Below, piece by piece: positions 34,016 to 44,402 of a stretch of DNA of 64,000 nt. Below the pieces are notes generated by a model. That model did no database searches and was not told the origin of the DNA. It worked only from the letters and a program-made list of their open reading frames with translations. A program made the position numbers and the translations under genes. The DNA comes from Erysipelothrix anatis (GTDB lineage Bacteria > Bacillota_I > Bacilli_A > Erysipelotrichales > Erysipelotrichaceae): assembly GCF_009828745.1 (NCBI RefSeq), contig NZ_WTSX01000008.1, positions 40,516-104,515 on the forward strand, written 5' to 3'. Every line of letters starts with the position of its first letter. Within the stretch, counting starts at the first letter, position 1.

Positions 34016-35451
34016 TCATGATCCTCCTTCAAAATTTCTTGAACTTCGCGTAAGTCATCAATCACACGATTTGGATTGGTCTCACGAAGTTCTTTCTCAC
34101 GCATTTTATCAAATACGTAACCAATTGTAAATGAACCTGCCCGCTGTCCAGCGATGATATCACTTGGGGTATCTCCAATATAGATAACACCACCCTTATC
34201 GACATTCATTTGTTCTAAGGCAAGATCAATTCCAGCAGGATCAGGTTTCTCTGGACTGAATAGATCACTTCCCAGTACAACTTCGAAGAAATCTTGCATT
34301 TCAAGAAGTTCAACACCGACCATAAGGGATGCAGTTTGTTTATTTGATACTATTCCCATACGGTAACCATCATTTTTTAGAGCTGTTAAGACTTCTGTTG
34401 CGTGTTCCATTTCGGTAACGTAATCCGCATGCATCGCAATATTTATTTCACGGTATTCATCAATAATGGCATCCACGCGATCAGCATCAAAATGCTTCTT
34501 AAACGTATCTTCTAACGTAGGCCCTAAGAATGAACGAACTTCTTCATCACTTAAGTTATAGTCTGGTTTATGAATTTCAAATACTTTTTTAAATGTTTTA
34601 ATAATAAGTTCTTGTGTGTTTCCAAGTGTCCCATCAAAATCCCAAAGGATAATTGGCTTTGGCTTTCCAATAATTTTTTGGAATCCACCAAGATATCCAA
34701 ATAAGCCAACAAGCAAGAATATGACGGATATTAATTGTGCGATACGAATATTGAAGAAATAAAGACTGTCTGTTCGAAGCCCCTCAATAAAGAATCGTGT
34801 CGCACCATACCACATAAGGTATGCAAATGTTAGATCACCACGTTTGATACGACTGAAGCGTTTCAAAACGAGCACGATGAGAATCCAACCAACTATATTA
34901 GCAACACTTTCATAAAGGAATGTTGGATGGTGGTAATTCCCATTGATAAACATCATGTCTTTGATAAATGTTGGAAATCCATTAAAGAATGATTCTGAAA
35001 CGACACCACCAAATGCTTCTTGGTTCATGAAGTTTCCCCAACGACCAATTGCTTGTGCAATCAAAACATTAGGTAAAATTAGATCTGCGGCTTGAACAAA
35101 ATTAATACGCTTACGTTTCATATAGAAATAGCAGAAAATTGCACCGGCAATGAGGCCTCCTTGAATTGCGAGTCCCCCTTCCCAAATTTTAAAAATCATC
35201 ATTGGATCTTTGAGGTATTGCTTAAAGTCAAAGAACAAGATATACCAGATACGTGCTCCAGCAAATCCACTTAACAGCGATCCAATAAAGATATCATCGA
35301 TATCGTCCGCTTTATAACCAACTTTTAATAAATTTCGTTTACTAATAACAAAAGCAATAATTGCTCCTGTCATAATGAGTACTGCATACCACGTAATGGA
35401 TACAGGTCCTATTTCTAGAAATATTTTAGTGTTTGGAAAAAATTCAATCAT
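33994..35451 (-). CDS. lgt: Fused prolipoprotein diacylglyceryl transferase (Lgt) and PpaX-like HAD phosphatase
   Basis: 485 aa in one uninterrupted frame. Residues about 1-258 are Lgt, the seven-helix membrane enzyme that adds diacylglyceryl to the lipobox Cys: SITWYAVLIMTGA, EGGLAIQGGLIAG, and QAIGRWGNFMNQEAFGG with the conserved Arg/Asn. From about 266 a complete HAD hydrolase follows: ILWDFDGTLGNT with the nucleophile Asp (motif I), GIVSNKQ (II), and PEKPDPAG and YIGDTPSDIIAG (III/IV). In B. subtilis lgt is followed by separate ppaX (HPr-Ser-P pyrophosphatase partner) next to hprK, exactly as placed here, so the phosphatase is probably PpaX. Overlaps hprK by 1 nt. Confidence 0.93.
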   Translation of the reverse strand: MIEFFPNTKIFLEIGPVSITWYAVLIMTGAIIAFVISKRNLLKVGYKADDIDDIFIGSLLSGFAGARIWYILFFDFKQYLKDPMMIFKIWEGGLAIQGGLIAGAIFCYFYMKRKRINFVQAADLILPNVLIAQAIGRWGNFMNQEAFGGVVSESFFNGFPTFIKDMMFINGNYHHPTFLYESVANIVGWILIVLVLKRFSRIKRGDLTFAYLMWYGATRFFIEGLRTDSLYFFNIRIAQLISVIFLLVGLFGYLGGFQKIIGKPKPIILWDFDGTLGNTQELIIKTFKKVFEIHKPDYNLSDEEVRSFLGPTLEDTFKKHFDADRVDAIIDEYREINIAMHADYVTEMEHATEVLTALKNDGYRMGIVSNKQTASLMVGVELLEMQDFFEVVLGSDLFSPEKPDPAGIDLALEQMNVDKGGVIYIGDTPSDIIAGQRAGSFTIGYVFDKMREKELRETNPNRVIDDLREVQEILKEDHEWTITMM

Positions 35452-36398
35452 TATTTATGCTCCTCATTTTGTTTTTGAATAAAGTTCATGACGCGGGCAT
35501 CAAATTCCGCAGCAGTGTCAACGCCTCGTTGTTTCAAAATAAAATCACGCACTGCTGATTCTACCAATACGGCCATATTTCGACCTTCTCGGACGGGAAA
35601 CACTAGGTGTGGAATTTGTAACCCAAAGGCATCATAATGAGCATCTTGTTCAATGCCAACGCGTCGGTACTCTTTTGAATCGTCCCACTTTTCAAGTTCG
35701 ACGACGAAATCGACTTCTTTCGCTTCGAGGTAAGCATGAGTCCCAAACATTTTCGTAATATCAATAATTCCAATTCCTCGAATCTCTAACATTCCGCGTA
35801 AAAGTTCAGGTGCTGAGCCAATAATCATATCTTTGACACGACTAATATCAACACGATCATCAGCAACCAATGAGTGGCCTCGATTGATGAGTTCAAGAGC
35901 TAGCTCCGATTTCCCCATTCCACTGCCACCAATAATAAGTACGCCACGACCGTAGACATTCATGAGTCCTCCATGAACATTTGTTGTCGGAGCAAGTTCT
36001 TCATCTAAGAATGTTACCATATCGACCATGACATCTGAACTTGCGCGTTCCGTACGAAATACTGGGAAATTTTTCTCAGTCGCAATTTCAGCTAGGACTT
36101 TCGGTAAAGGATTACTACTTGTAATTAAGATAAGCGGTGTTTCTTCAGATGTCAGAAAATCCCATGGTTTGAATTGTTCAGATTCTGGTAAACCTTTAAT
36201 AAATGCTGTTTCCTTTTTACCGATGATTACGATCCGTTTATTCTCCGCATAATCGAAGAATCCGGATAATTCAAGTCCAGGACGATTCGTATTGGGTACT
36301 GTGACCAAACGATTTAATGATGCATCATCTCCGGTTAATTGTGTAAGCTTTAAATGTTCAACAAGTACACGTACTGTTGTTGTTTTTCTTTCTTCCAT
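35451..36398 (-). CDS. hprK: HPr kinase/phosphorylase
   Basis: 315 aa bifunctional sensor that phosphorylates HPr at Ser46 and dephosphorylates it, controlling CcpA-dependent catabolite repression. The C-terminal domain has HGGLMNVYGRGVLIIGG, the P-loop GGSGMGKS, VADDRVDI and the signature LEIRGIGIIDI. The start is two bases after the uvrA stop. The fused lgt/phosphatase gene follows directly. Confidence 0.96.
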   Translation of the reverse strand: MEERKTTTVRVLVEHLKLTQLTGDDASLNRLVTVPNTNRPGLELSGFFDYAENKRIVIIGKKETAFIKGLPESEQFKPWDFLTSEETPLILITSSNPLPKVLAEIATEKNFPVFRTERASSDVMVDMVTFLDEELAPTTNVHGGLMNVYGRGVLIIGGSGMGKSELALELINRGHSLVADDRVDISRVKDMIIGSAPELLRGMLEIRGIGIIDITKMFGTHAYLEAKEVDFVVELEKWDDSKEYRRVGIEQDAHYDAFGLQIPHLVFPVREGRNMAVLVESAVRDFILKQRGVDTAAEFDARVMNFIQKQNEEHK

Positions 36399-36400
36399 AA

Positions 36401-39226
36401 CTACCCCTTATCTAATACTTTTTTCAAATACTGTCCTGTATGACTTTCGGCCACTTTAATAATAGCTTCTGGTGTTCCTTTGGCAACAAGTGTTCCACCG
36501 CCGTCACCACCTTCAGGTCCTAAATCAATAACGTAGTCTGCATTCTTAATTACATCAAGGTTGTGCTCAATAACGACGACTGTGTCACCATTATCAACGA
36601 TATGTTGGAGTACACCAATCAGTTTTTCTACATCATAACTGTGCAATCCTGTTGTTGGCTCATCAAGAACAAACATTGTTTTTCCTGTTGATGGACGTTG
36701 GAGCTCACTTGCAAGTTTTACACGTTGTGCTTCTCCACCTGATAGTGTTGTTGCTGATTGCCCTAACTTAATATAGCCAAGCCCTACATCACTCAACGTT
36801 TGCAATCCTTTACGAATTTTAGAAATTGCATCGAAGAAAACAACGCCTTCATCGATGCTCATTTCTAAGACATCATAGATAGTTTTATCTTTGTATCGAA
36901 CTTGCAGAGTTTCTTCGTTATAACGGCGTCCATCACATTCTGTACATTTAACATAAACATCTGGTAGGAAGTGCATAGAGATACGTTTGACACCATCACC
37001 TTTACAAACTTCACAACGACCCCCTGCTACGTTAAATGAGAAACGGCCTTTATCATAACCACGCATCTTCGCTTCTTGAGTCTTCGCAAAGAGATCACGA
37101 ATATCATCAAAGACACCTGTATACGTTGCTGGATTCGAACGTGGTGTTCGACCAATTGGGTTTTGATCAATCGTAATTAGCTTATCAATGTTTTCAAGTC
37201 CTTTAATACGTTTATGTTTTCCGGGTTTGATACGTTGACGACCTAATGATTGGTAGACTGCTTTGCTTAATACTTCATTAACTAGCGATGATTTACCACT
37301 TCCACTGACCCCAGTCACACTTGTGAGTGTACCTAGCGGGAATTTTATCGTTAGATTCTTTAAGTTATTTTCACTTGCTCCAACAATTTCAATCGCAAGT
37401 TTATTTCCTTTACGACGCTTCGTCGGAGTTGGGATTTTACGACGACCACTTAGATATGCAGCAGTTAATGATGCTTCATTATCAATGATTTCTGACAATG
37501 GTCCATTCGCAATAACTTCGCCACCGAGTGCTCCTGCACCAGGTCCAATATCAACAATCCAGTCACTTTCTTCCATTGTTTCTTCATCATGCTCAACAAC
37601 TAAAAGTGTATTCCCTAGATCACGCATATTTTTCAAGGTTTCGATGAGTCGGGCATTATCGCGTTGATGAAGTCCAATCGATGGCTCATCCAGAACATAA
37701 AGAACACCTGTAAGGCGTGATCCAATTTGCGTTGCAAGTCGAATACGCTGCGATTCACCTCCTGAAAGGCTACCTGCAATTCGGTCTAATGTTAAGTAAT
37801 CCAATCCAACATCCTTTAGGAATGACAAACGCCCTACGATTTCTTGAATTACAAGTTCTGCAATTTCTGCCTTCATCGGCTCAAGTTCCAAATGCTCCAT
37901 AAAATGAAGTGCATCACGAATGGACTGATGGGTAAATTCACTAATATTTGTGTTATCAACTTTGACACTCAGTGCACTTTCATTCAAACGAGAACCATGG
38001 CACGTTGTACATGTTGATTCACTATGGAATGAACCATACCACTCACGAGATGATGTTGAGGTTGTTTCCTGGAAACGACGTTCAATGAGATTCACAACAC
38101 CTTCAATTACTTCTGTTCTATGGAACACATTCCCCGAACGGGATTCAATGATGTACTTCACCGGAACTTGTGATCCATACAGTAAAATATCGAGTTTTGC
38201 TTTCGGAATTTTATTGATTGGTGTGTCCGCATTGACCTTCGCAAATTTCATCAATTGTTCGAATGTTTGCCACTCTATATTTTGACTACCAACAATATTT
38301 TTGTAGTAGCGGATGCCACCTTCCATAATCGTTAACGTAGGATCAGGAATGAGATAATCAACATCAACAGATTGAGTAATACCTAATCCGTTACATGTAT
38401 GACACGCTCCCATCGGAGAGTTAAACGAGAAAAGGCGCGGTTCAATCGACGGTACACTGAAGCCACAGACTGGACATGCAAATTTACTAGAAAAAACATG
38501 AATTTCCGATCCGACTTTAACATTTACGATTCCATCGCTAATTTTTATTGCTGTTTCGAGCGAGTCACTCAAGCGGAAGCGACTGTCTTCTTTTTTAATA
38601 ATACGATCGACAACAATTGAGATTGAATTTTTCTTATTCTTTTCAACTGTATAAGGTTCATCAAGTTGAACCATTTCACCATTAATGTATGCACGGACAA
38701 ATCCCTCTTTGCGCATGGATTCAAGAAGCTCTTTATGCTCTCCCTTTTGATCCTTAACAATTGGTGCTAGGATTTCGAGGCGTGCTTGATCTTCAAAATC
38801 CATAATGCGATCAACCATTTGTTTGATTGTTTGCGAGGTAATTTCAATCCCATGGATTGGGCAGTATGGAACACCAACACGAGCATACATAAGACGTAAG
38901 TAGTCATAGATTTCAGTTACAGTTCCGACTGTTGAACGTGGGTTATTACTCGTCGTTTTTTGATCAATCGCAATTGCTGGCGACAATCCTTCAATGAGCT
39001 CAACATCAGGCTTTTCCATATTCCCCAGGAATTGACGTGCGTATGAGCTAAGTGATTCAACATAGCGACGTTGCCCTTCGGCATAAATCGTATCAAAAGC
39101 AAGTGAGGTCTTTCCGGAACCGGATAGACCTGTCATGATTACCAATTTATTACGTGGAATTTCCAAGCTTACATTTTTTAAATTATTTTCTTTTGCACCT
39201 TTAATTACAATTTTATCGTTGTTCAT
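36401..39226 (-). CDS. uvrA: Excinuclease ABC subunit A
   Basis: 941 aa damage-recognition ATPase of nucleotide excision repair. Two ABC ATPase modules (Walker A GLSGSGKT and GVSGSGKS; signatures LSGGESQR and LSGGEAQR) and the zinc modules CPVCGF...CHTC and CEVCKGDG...CTEC. RBS GGAGG; the ATG overlaps the upstream nucleotidyltransferase stop by 4 nt, so its expression is tied to that gene, not to uvrB. Confidence 0.97.
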   Translation of the reverse strand: MNNDKIVIKGAKENNLKNVSLEIPRNKLVIMTGLSGSGKTSLAFDTIYAEGQRRYVESLSSYARQFLGNMEKPDVELIEGLSPAIAIDQKTTSNNPRSTVGTVTEIYDYLRLMYARVGVPYCPIHGIEITSQTIKQMVDRIMDFEDQARLEILAPIVKDQKGEHKELLESMRKEGFVRAYINGEMVQLDEPYTVEKNKKNSISIVVDRIIKKEDSRFRLSDSLETAIKISDGIVNVKVGSEIHVFSSKFACPVCGFSVPSIEPRLFSFNSPMGACHTCNGLGITQSVDVDYLIPDPTLTIMEGGIRYYKNIVGSQNIEWQTFEQLMKFAKVNADTPINKIPKAKLDILLYGSQVPVKYIIESRSGNVFHRTEVIEGVVNLIERRFQETTSTSSREWYGSFHSESTCTTCHGSRLNESALSVKVDNTNISEFTHQSIRDALHFMEHLELEPMKAEIAELVIQEIVGRLSFLKDVGLDYLTLDRIAGSLSGGESQRIRLATQIGSRLTGVLYVLDEPSIGLHQRDNARLIETLKNMRDLGNTLLVVEHDEETMEESDWIVDIGPGAGALGGEVIANGPLSEIIDNEASLTAAYLSGRRKIPTPTKRRKGNKLAIEIVGASENNLKNLTIKFPLGTLTSVTGVSGSGKSSLVNEVLSKAVYQSLGRQRIKPGKHKRIKGLENIDKLITIDQNPIGRTPRSNPATYTGVFDDIRDLFAKTQEAKMRGYDKGRFSFNVAGGRCEVCKGDGVKRISMHFLPDVYVKCTECDGRRYNEETLQVRYKDKTIYDVLEMSIDEGVVFFDAISKIRKGLQTLSDVGLGYIKLGQSATTLSGGEAQRVKLASELQRPSTGKTMFVLDEPTTGLHSYDVEKLIGVLQHIVDNGDTVVVIEHNLDVIKNADYVIDLGPEGGDGGGTLVAKGTPEAIIKVAESHTGQYLKKVLDKG

Positions 39227-40116
39227 AATACCTCCAAACTTGCATCTCTTATTATATCATGGATTGAGTAGAGATTTGTGTCCTTGCGCAACGCAAGAAT
39301 TGTATTTCGAATCGCGTGATATTGGCCACGATCGTATGTAAAATGTTGGTTATCCGCTACGCGGTCTGCAACAATTTCATAGAGTGACAATAGCGTTTCT
39401 AACGCATCCCAAATCAATTCTGCATCTGATAAATTATAGGTCGTCATAAATCGTGCCCACATATCTTCTTCGATGAATACTTTCAACAAACGATGATTCT
39501 TACCAAGACTGATTTTATGATTTGTTTTATTGCCTACCATCCATGTCATCATCTTCAATAACTCGTCGCGCATGATTGACAGGTGATCAATGGCGTACAA
39601 AAGTTCCTTCCGCTTCAACCCTTTAGTTACATAGAGAGAGAGCCACATGAATTCATTAACACTGTCTTGATAGTCTGAGTGTGTTGCTTTTTGAATCCAG
39701 TATTTAGAATCATCGGGTTCCTGCAAGTCATATCCCTCCAACATACCCTCTTTATCCATGATTATTTTCACAAGCGAATCTGATTGCAAATACGTCGCTA
39801 AATCTGTAACTGGGACGAACATTAAATCAACACGATCACCATTTTCAAACTGCATCAAAAAAGTAGGCCATGGTTGATTACTTCCCATGTCCGTTGGCAC
39901 TTGCATAATTAAACGTTTTGGAAAAAAATCCAACCAACTGCGATCTTTCACAAAGATTGAAACATCCTCAACAATATAAACCACATCATAATCCTGCCAC
40001 GCATCAGCGCCTACATTCGTATTCACGCGAGAGCCATTCATTGCTACAACATAGATGTACGGGCTTTGTGCAGCAATATCTTTAACGATATCCATCAATT
40101 GTTCATTTTGGTGCAT
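39223..40116 (-). CDS. Aminoglycoside 6-adenylyltransferase-like protein (ANT(6)/AadE family)
   Basis: 297 aa. Nucleotidyltransferase motif MNGSRVNTNV...WQDYDVVYIV closely resembles the GSR-N-N / F-QDYD block of ANT(6) streptomycin adenylyltransferases, and the ENGDRVDLMFVP segment supplies the third acidic residue. The C-terminal helical domain (YAIDHLSIMRDELLKMMTWM, GNKTNHKISLGK) matches the family too. It lies between uvrB and uvrA, has its own promoter, and no mobile-element signs surround it. Whether it modifies streptomycin or another molecule cannot be told. Confidence 0.87.
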   Translation of the reverse strand: MHQNEQLMDIVKDIAAQSPYIYVVAMNGSRVNTNVGADAWQDYDVVYIVEDVSIFVKDRSWLDFFPKRLIMQVPTDMGSNQPWPTFLMQFENGDRVDLMFVPVTDLATYLQSDSLVKIIMDKEGMLEGYDLQEPDDSKYWIQKATHSDYQDSVNEFMWLSLYVTKGLKRKELLYAIDHLSIMRDELLKMMTWMVGNKTNHKISLGKNHRLLKVFIEEDMWARFMTTYNLSDAELIWDALETLLSLYEIVADRVADNQHFTYDRGQYHAIRNTILALRKDTNLYSIHDIIRDASLEVL

Positions 40117-40142
40117 AGTGATTCTCCATTCCCATTTGTTTC

Positions 40143-40171
40143 ATTATACGGTCAATTCATGTTGCTCGCAA
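40143..40171 (-). promoter_or_regulatory. Promoter of the ANT(6)-like gene and uvrA-hprK-lgt-trxB
   Basis: Minus-strand TTGCGA (40166-40171), 17-bp spacer, TATAAT (40143-40148). Confidence 0.75.
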
Positions 40172-40213
40172 AACGAATTGCAATAAATACTACATGTTTC
40201 AAGAATGTTTCAC

Positions 40214-40239
40214 TCAAAAAAAGCAACCCGAAGGTTGCT
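40214..40239 (-). terminator. uvrB terminator
   Basis: Stem AGCAACC / GGTTGCT with a TTCG tetraloop and seven T. The uvrB TAG stop overlaps the first two stem bases. Confidence 0.93.
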
Positions 40240-42211
40240 ATAGATTTTCTGATTTCATTTCCATGATAACATCACGAAGCTGTGCTGCACGCTCGAAATC
40301 GAGAATAGCTGCCGCTTCACGCATTTCTTTCTCAAGACGTTCAATCAATTCAACAATTGCTTTCTTATCACGTTTTCCACTTCTGACTTTGGCAGTTAGA
40401 GCAGCAGTTTCTTTTCCAGCAATAATATCACGAACTGGTTTAATGATAGTAGTTGGTGTAATACCGTGTTCCTCATTATACGCAATTTGAATATCACGAC
40501 GGCGTTGCGTCTCATCAATTGTACGTTGCATTGAGTCAGTAATTTTATCAGCATACATAATAACATGACCATTCGCATTACGCGCTGCACGTCCTACAAT
40601 TTGGACAAGCGATCGATATGAACGTAAGAAACCTTCTTTATCTGCATCTAAAATTGTGATTAAACTTACCTCAGGGAGGTCAAGCCCTTCACGAAGTAAG
40701 TTAATTCCAACGAGGACATCATATTTGCCCAAACGTAAATCACGAAGGATTTCAATACGTTCTAACGTTTTAGTCTCGTGATGAATGTATGCGACTTTAA
40801 TGCCAGTTTCTAATAAGTAACTGGTTAAATCTTCCGCCATTTTTACAGTAAGTGTCGTAATCAACACACGTTCATTACGCTCGCGTCGCACTAAAATTTG
40901 ATCAACAATATCATCAACTTGACCGCGACTTGGTTTAATTTCTAGAGTCGGATCCAACAATCCTGTTGGTCGAATAATTTGCTCGACAATTTCATGATTA
41001 ACCTTTTCCATCTCATAGTCACCCGGTGTTGCAGAGACATAAATTGTTTGATTTTGGACGGTTTCAAACTCTTCAAAAGTCATCGGTCTATTATTCAATG
41101 CGCTCGGCAAGCGGAACCCAAATTCAACCAATGTTCGTTTCCTTGATTGGTCACCATTATACATCCCACGAATCTGTGGAAGGGAAACGTGCGACTCATC
41201 CACTACAAACAAATAATCATCTGGGAAATAATCAAACAACGTGTACGGTCTTTGCTCTGGTGGTCGCCCATCAATATGCATTGAGTAGTTTTCGATACCC
41301 GAAGTTATCCCAAACTCACGAAGATTCTCTAAATCATACTTTGTCCGTTGCTCAAGTCGTTGATACTCAACAAGTTTATTTTCCTTTTCAAAATACTCCA
41401 GACGTTCTTTTAACTCTTCTTCAATTGCATCTGCAGCAATTTTAATTTGATCCATATCGCGAGCATATTCGTTTGCAGGAAATATATCATAAATCTTATA
41501 TCCTTGCTTTACATTACCAGTAATACGATCCACTTCAACGATACGATCAATTTCATCACCAAAGAATTCGACACGAACAACGATATCATCCGTATCCCCA
41601 CGCACAATCTCTACGACATCACCACGAACTCGAAACGTTCCCCGTGATTGTTCAATATCATTCCGAACATATTGTCGCTTAACAAGGTCCATCAATAGTG
41701 TTTCACGCGAAATCTCCTGGCCAACTCGCATTACATAAAGCATTGCCTTATAGTACTCAGGATCAGCGGTAGCATAAATACTCGCAACCGAAGCAACAAT
41801 GATTGTATCGCGACGTTGTAAGACAGAGTTTTGAGCTGCATGACGCAGCATATCGAGTTCTTGGTTTATCATCGAACTCTTCTCAATATACGTATCCGAT
41901 CCAGGTAAATATGCTTCTGGTTGATAATAGTCAAAGTTCGAAACAAAATACTCAACACGATTATGTGGGAAAAACTCTTTAAACTCAGAATACAACTGAC
42001 CCGCAAGTGTCTTATTATGAACAAATACAAGCGTAGGACGGTTCAATTTCTGAATGACCTGTGAAATCGTAAACGTTTTACCAGTACCCGTTGCTCCCAA
42101 CAGTACTTGATCCTTCTTACCAGCAAGAATACCTTCTGTTAGTTCCTTAATTGCTTTAACTTGGTCACCTTTTGGTTCAAAACGAGATTCTAGTTTAAAT
42201 TTATGATCCAT
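40238..42211 (-). CDS. uvrB: Excinuclease ABC subunit B
   Basis: 657 aa from the ATG at 42211, which has GGAGG nine bases ahead; the frame is open 19 codons further but these lie inside the protease gene. Walker [11 protein letters not shown], beta-hairpin region [21 protein letters not shown], helicase motifs [14 protein letters not shown] and GLDLPEVSL, and the C-terminal UVR motif ([20 protein letters not shown]). It overlaps the S41 protease gene by 11 nt. Confidence 0.97.
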   Translation of the reverse strand: MDHKFKLESRFEPKGDQVKAIKELTEGILAGKKDQVLLGATGTGKTFTISQVIQKLNRPTLVFVHNKTLAGQLYSEFKEFFPHNRVEYFVSNFDYYQPEAYLPGSDTYIEKSSMINQELDMLRHAAQNSVLQRRDTIIVASVASIYATADPEYYKAMLYVMRVGQEISRETLLMDLVKRQYVRNDIEQSRGTFRVRGDVVEIVRGDTDDIVVRVEFFGDEIDRIVEVDRITGNVKQGYKIYDIFPANEYARDMDQIKIAADAIEEELKERLEYFEKENKLVEYQRLEQRTKYDLENLREFGITSGIENYSMHIDGRPPEQRPYTLFDYFPDDYLFVVDESHVSLPQIRGMYNGDQSRKRTLVEFGFRLPSALNNRPMTFEEFETVQNQTIYVSATPGDYEMEKVNHEIVEQIIRPTGLLDPTLEIKPSRGQVDDIVDQILVRRERNERVLITTLTVKMAEDLTSYLLETGIKVAYIHHETKTLERIEILRDLRLGKYDVLVGINLLREGLDLPEVSLITILDADKEGFLRSYRSLVQIVGRAARNANGHVIMYADKITDSMQRTIDETQRRRDIQIAYNEEHGITPTTIIKPVRDIIAGKETAALTAKVRSGKRDKKAIVELIERLEKEMREAAAILDFERAAQLRDVIMEMKSENL

Positions 42212-43697
42212 GTTTCGCAACCTCCAATGCTTTAATGAGTTGAATGTCATCAACTGCACGATTTCCATTCCAATTGTATAAGACAGAACTATACATCCGT
42301 TGTAGAAGTGCTTGATTTATTGTTCCATCAGTATTTATTGTTTCCGCATTTGCATACGCTAAAATTGCGTCACGTGTGGCACTATCATAGTAACCATCCG
42401 TTCGACCATTGTGATATCCAAGATAAGTGAGTGCATGTTGGGCATAGGATGCAGCGATACTGACTGTATCATATGCAAATTCTGAAGTCCCAATGAGTGG
42501 ATATGATGCGTAGAATACATCAGGTAACTTAACTTCGTGATCTGGTAAAATACCAACATTATTGATACTAATATCACTGGGACTGCGCCATTCCGCAATT
42601 GTAATTTTCAAGTTAGAACTGTCGCCATAGATTCGTTGCGTTTGGACTGTCCCTTTTCCATAACTCTTCATACCAACTGTTTTAGCTCCAAGATTTTCGG
42701 TCAAGGCTAATGTAAGGACCTCTGAAGCACTTGCAGTCCCCTCATTAATCAAAATTGTAATATCGTCAAACTTATAGTTTGATGCGACTGAATTTTTAAC
42801 CGTATAAGTTTCTGTTTTACCATTCGTAAAATGTTCTTGATAAACGATTGCCCCTTCATCAAGGAATAGGCGCGCAACATCCTGAATCGCATCTAAATAT
42901 CCGCCACCGTTATCACGTAAATCGATAACTAAATTCTTGACACCCTTGGCTTTAAAATCTTTTAAAATAGACTCCGTTACATCGGCAAGACCACGACCAA
43001 ATGATTTCATTTCGATGTAGCCAACACCTGGTTCTAAAACTTCGCCGAATGCTAACGCCTCAACACGACCACGAATGACCTCCAAAGTAACTGGTTTGCC
43101 CGTTCTTAAGACTTCCATCTCAATTGGCTGTCCAGCTTCCCCTTGAATCATTTCTTTTATTGGGATATCACTTGAAAAAGTAGAAACACCATCAACTTTA
43201 GAAATAACATCACCCGCCAAGATTCCACCCGCTTCAGCTGGTGATCCTTTGATAACGTTTGTTACCATATTTGTATCGGACGCCTCCATATATGTAACCC
43301 CGATACCAACGAAAGACATATTAATCGAATCATTCAATTTTTTTGTTTCTTCATCCGTCATATACACAGTATGCTGGTCACCATTACGCTGCAACATGCC
43401 TTTAATGGCATTTTCAACCAACGTCTTATCCGGATCTTCCATATCATTCACAAAAAACCAACTTGAACGAACATCAGAATATACACGCTCAAAAAGAGCA
43501 AGTGCTTCTGAGTTCTTGCCGTTACCTATAATACTATTAAGAAGCCTATTTCCTTGCCATCCTAGCAAGAACGCAATAACTACCGCTGATGCAGTCGCAA
43601 TGATAACTTTCTTTTTCTTTTTTTCTCGGTTAATTTCGTCAGGCCATTTATGACGCTCTAGACGAATTTGATGTTTGTTATTTTCTTCTTTATCCAC
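42201..43697 (-). CDS. S41 carboxy-terminal processing protease (CtpA/CtpB type)
   Basis: 498 aa membrane-anchored extracellular protease. One N-terminal transmembrane helix (about 30-50), a PDZ domain (GIGVTYMEA to about residue 200), a tail-specific protease domain with the catalytic Ser in [10 protein letters not shown] and Lys in KSYGKGTVQ, and a C-terminal peptidoglycan-binding helical repeat ([20 protein letters not shown]). The start codon is GTG with GAGGTGG ahead. Linkage to ftsEX, prfB and secA matches the B. subtilis ctpB region. Confidence 0.93.
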   Translation of the reverse strand: MDKEENNKHQIRLERHKWPDEINREKKKKKVIIATASAVVIAFLLGWQGNRLLNSIIGNGKNSEALALFERVYSDVRSSWFFVNDMEDPDKTLVENAIKGMLQRNGDQHTVYMTDEETKKLNDSINMSFVGIGVTYMEASDTNMVTNVIKGSPAEAGGILAGDVISKVDGVSTFSSDIPIKEMIQGEAGQPIEMEVLRTGKPVTLEVIRGRVEALAFGEVLEPGVGYIEMKSFGRGLADVTESILKDFKAKGVKNLVIDLRDNGGGYLDAIQDVARLFLDEGAIVYQEHFTNGKTETYTVKNSVASNYKFDDITILINEGTASASEVLTLALTENLGAKTVGMKSYGKGTVQTQRIYGDSSNLKITIAEWRSPSDISINNVGILPDHEVKLPDVFYASYPLIGTSEFAYDTVSIAASYAQHALTYLGYHNGRTDGYYDSATRDAILAYANAETINTDGTINQALLQRMYSSVLYNWNGNRAVDDIQLIKALEVAKHGS

Positions 43698-43734
43698 GAT
43701 TCCACCTCAATGTACTAAGTTTATCACAGCATAT

Positions 43735-43759
43735 AATAAAAATCCCAGTTAAGGGATTT
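43735..43759 (-). terminator. Terminator of the flavodoxin-fold oxidoreductase gene
   Basis: Stem AAATCCC / GGGATTT with a TTAACT loop, then TTATTAT. The gene's TAA stop overlaps the first stem bases. Confidence 0.75.
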
Positions 43760-44324
43760 ATTTCAAGTATTGTTCAATTTCTAACAGGAACTGGTTTCGT
43801 GTTTCTTCCATGTGCACTGTCTTGCAATGTAGCCACGTGACATTCTTAATACCCACGGTTCCAAACAACGCTTCGATCATTGTTTTGTTGATTGGATCGC
43901 CAATATGTTCAAAAATTTCTTTACTTATGTTTCCAGTTGTAAAAACTGCAGCTTTATTGATATCTAATTTTCCAACTAAATTATGATTTTCATCCATGTC
44001 GTAAGTATGTCCTTTTAAGAATACCTTGTCAAAGAAACCTTTGAGCATAGCCGGTGCGCCATACCACCAAACAGGAAATACAAAGATGACTTCATCACTG
44101 GCTTTTAAGCGCTTCATGTAATCTTCAGCTTTTGGATCATTGTACTCACCTTTGCCAAACAATTTCAAATCTTCAGCATGAAATGCTGGATCAAACCCGT
44201 CTTGATGGAGATCGATGACATCCACTTCGTGACCTTTCGACAGCAATTGCGCTTTCGTCACTTCTAAAACGTGATGATTAAAACTTCCATCCCATGGATG
44301 TGTATATACGATTGTTGTTTTCAT
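43758..44324 (-). CDS. NAD(P)H dehydrogenase (quinone), flavodoxin-like fold
   Basis: 188 aa from the ATG at 44324, which has GGAGG eight bases ahead; an upstream in-frame start has none. Family features: TTIVYTHPWDGSFNHHVLE (FMN phosphate loop), VDVIDLHQDGFDPAF, the FMN-contact FVFPVWWYGAPAMLKGFFDK and TTGNISKEIFEHIGD. It should be a cytosolic FMN reductase acting on quinones or similar two-electron acceptors. Transcribed divergently from the LOG-family gene. Confidence 0.87.
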   Translation of the reverse strand: MKTTIVYTHPWDGSFNHHVLEVTKAQLLSKGHEVDVIDLHQDGFDPAFHAEDLKLFGKGEYNDPKAEDYMKRLKASDEVIFVFPVWWYGAPAMLKGFFDKVFLKGHTYDMDENHNLVGKLDINKAAVFTTGNISKEIFEHIGDPINKTMIEALFGTVGIKNVTWLHCKTVHMEETRNQFLLEIEQYLK

Positions 44325-44370
44325 TTTAAATCCTCCATTGTCTATTTTATCAACCATGCTTATTCACACA

Positions 44371-44379
44371 TGGTATAAT
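44371..44379 (+). promoter_or_regulatory. Extended -10 promoter of the LOG-family gene
   Basis: TGGTATAAT on the plus strand, 23 bases before the start codon; the -35 is weak. Confidence 0.55.
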
Positions 44380-44402
44380 GACCTTAAAAGCGGAGGGTTT
44401 AT

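Noticed and set aside
37263..37667. 134-codon plus-strand frame within uvrA
   Set aside because: Antisense to the second ATPase module of uvrA; a shadow frame.
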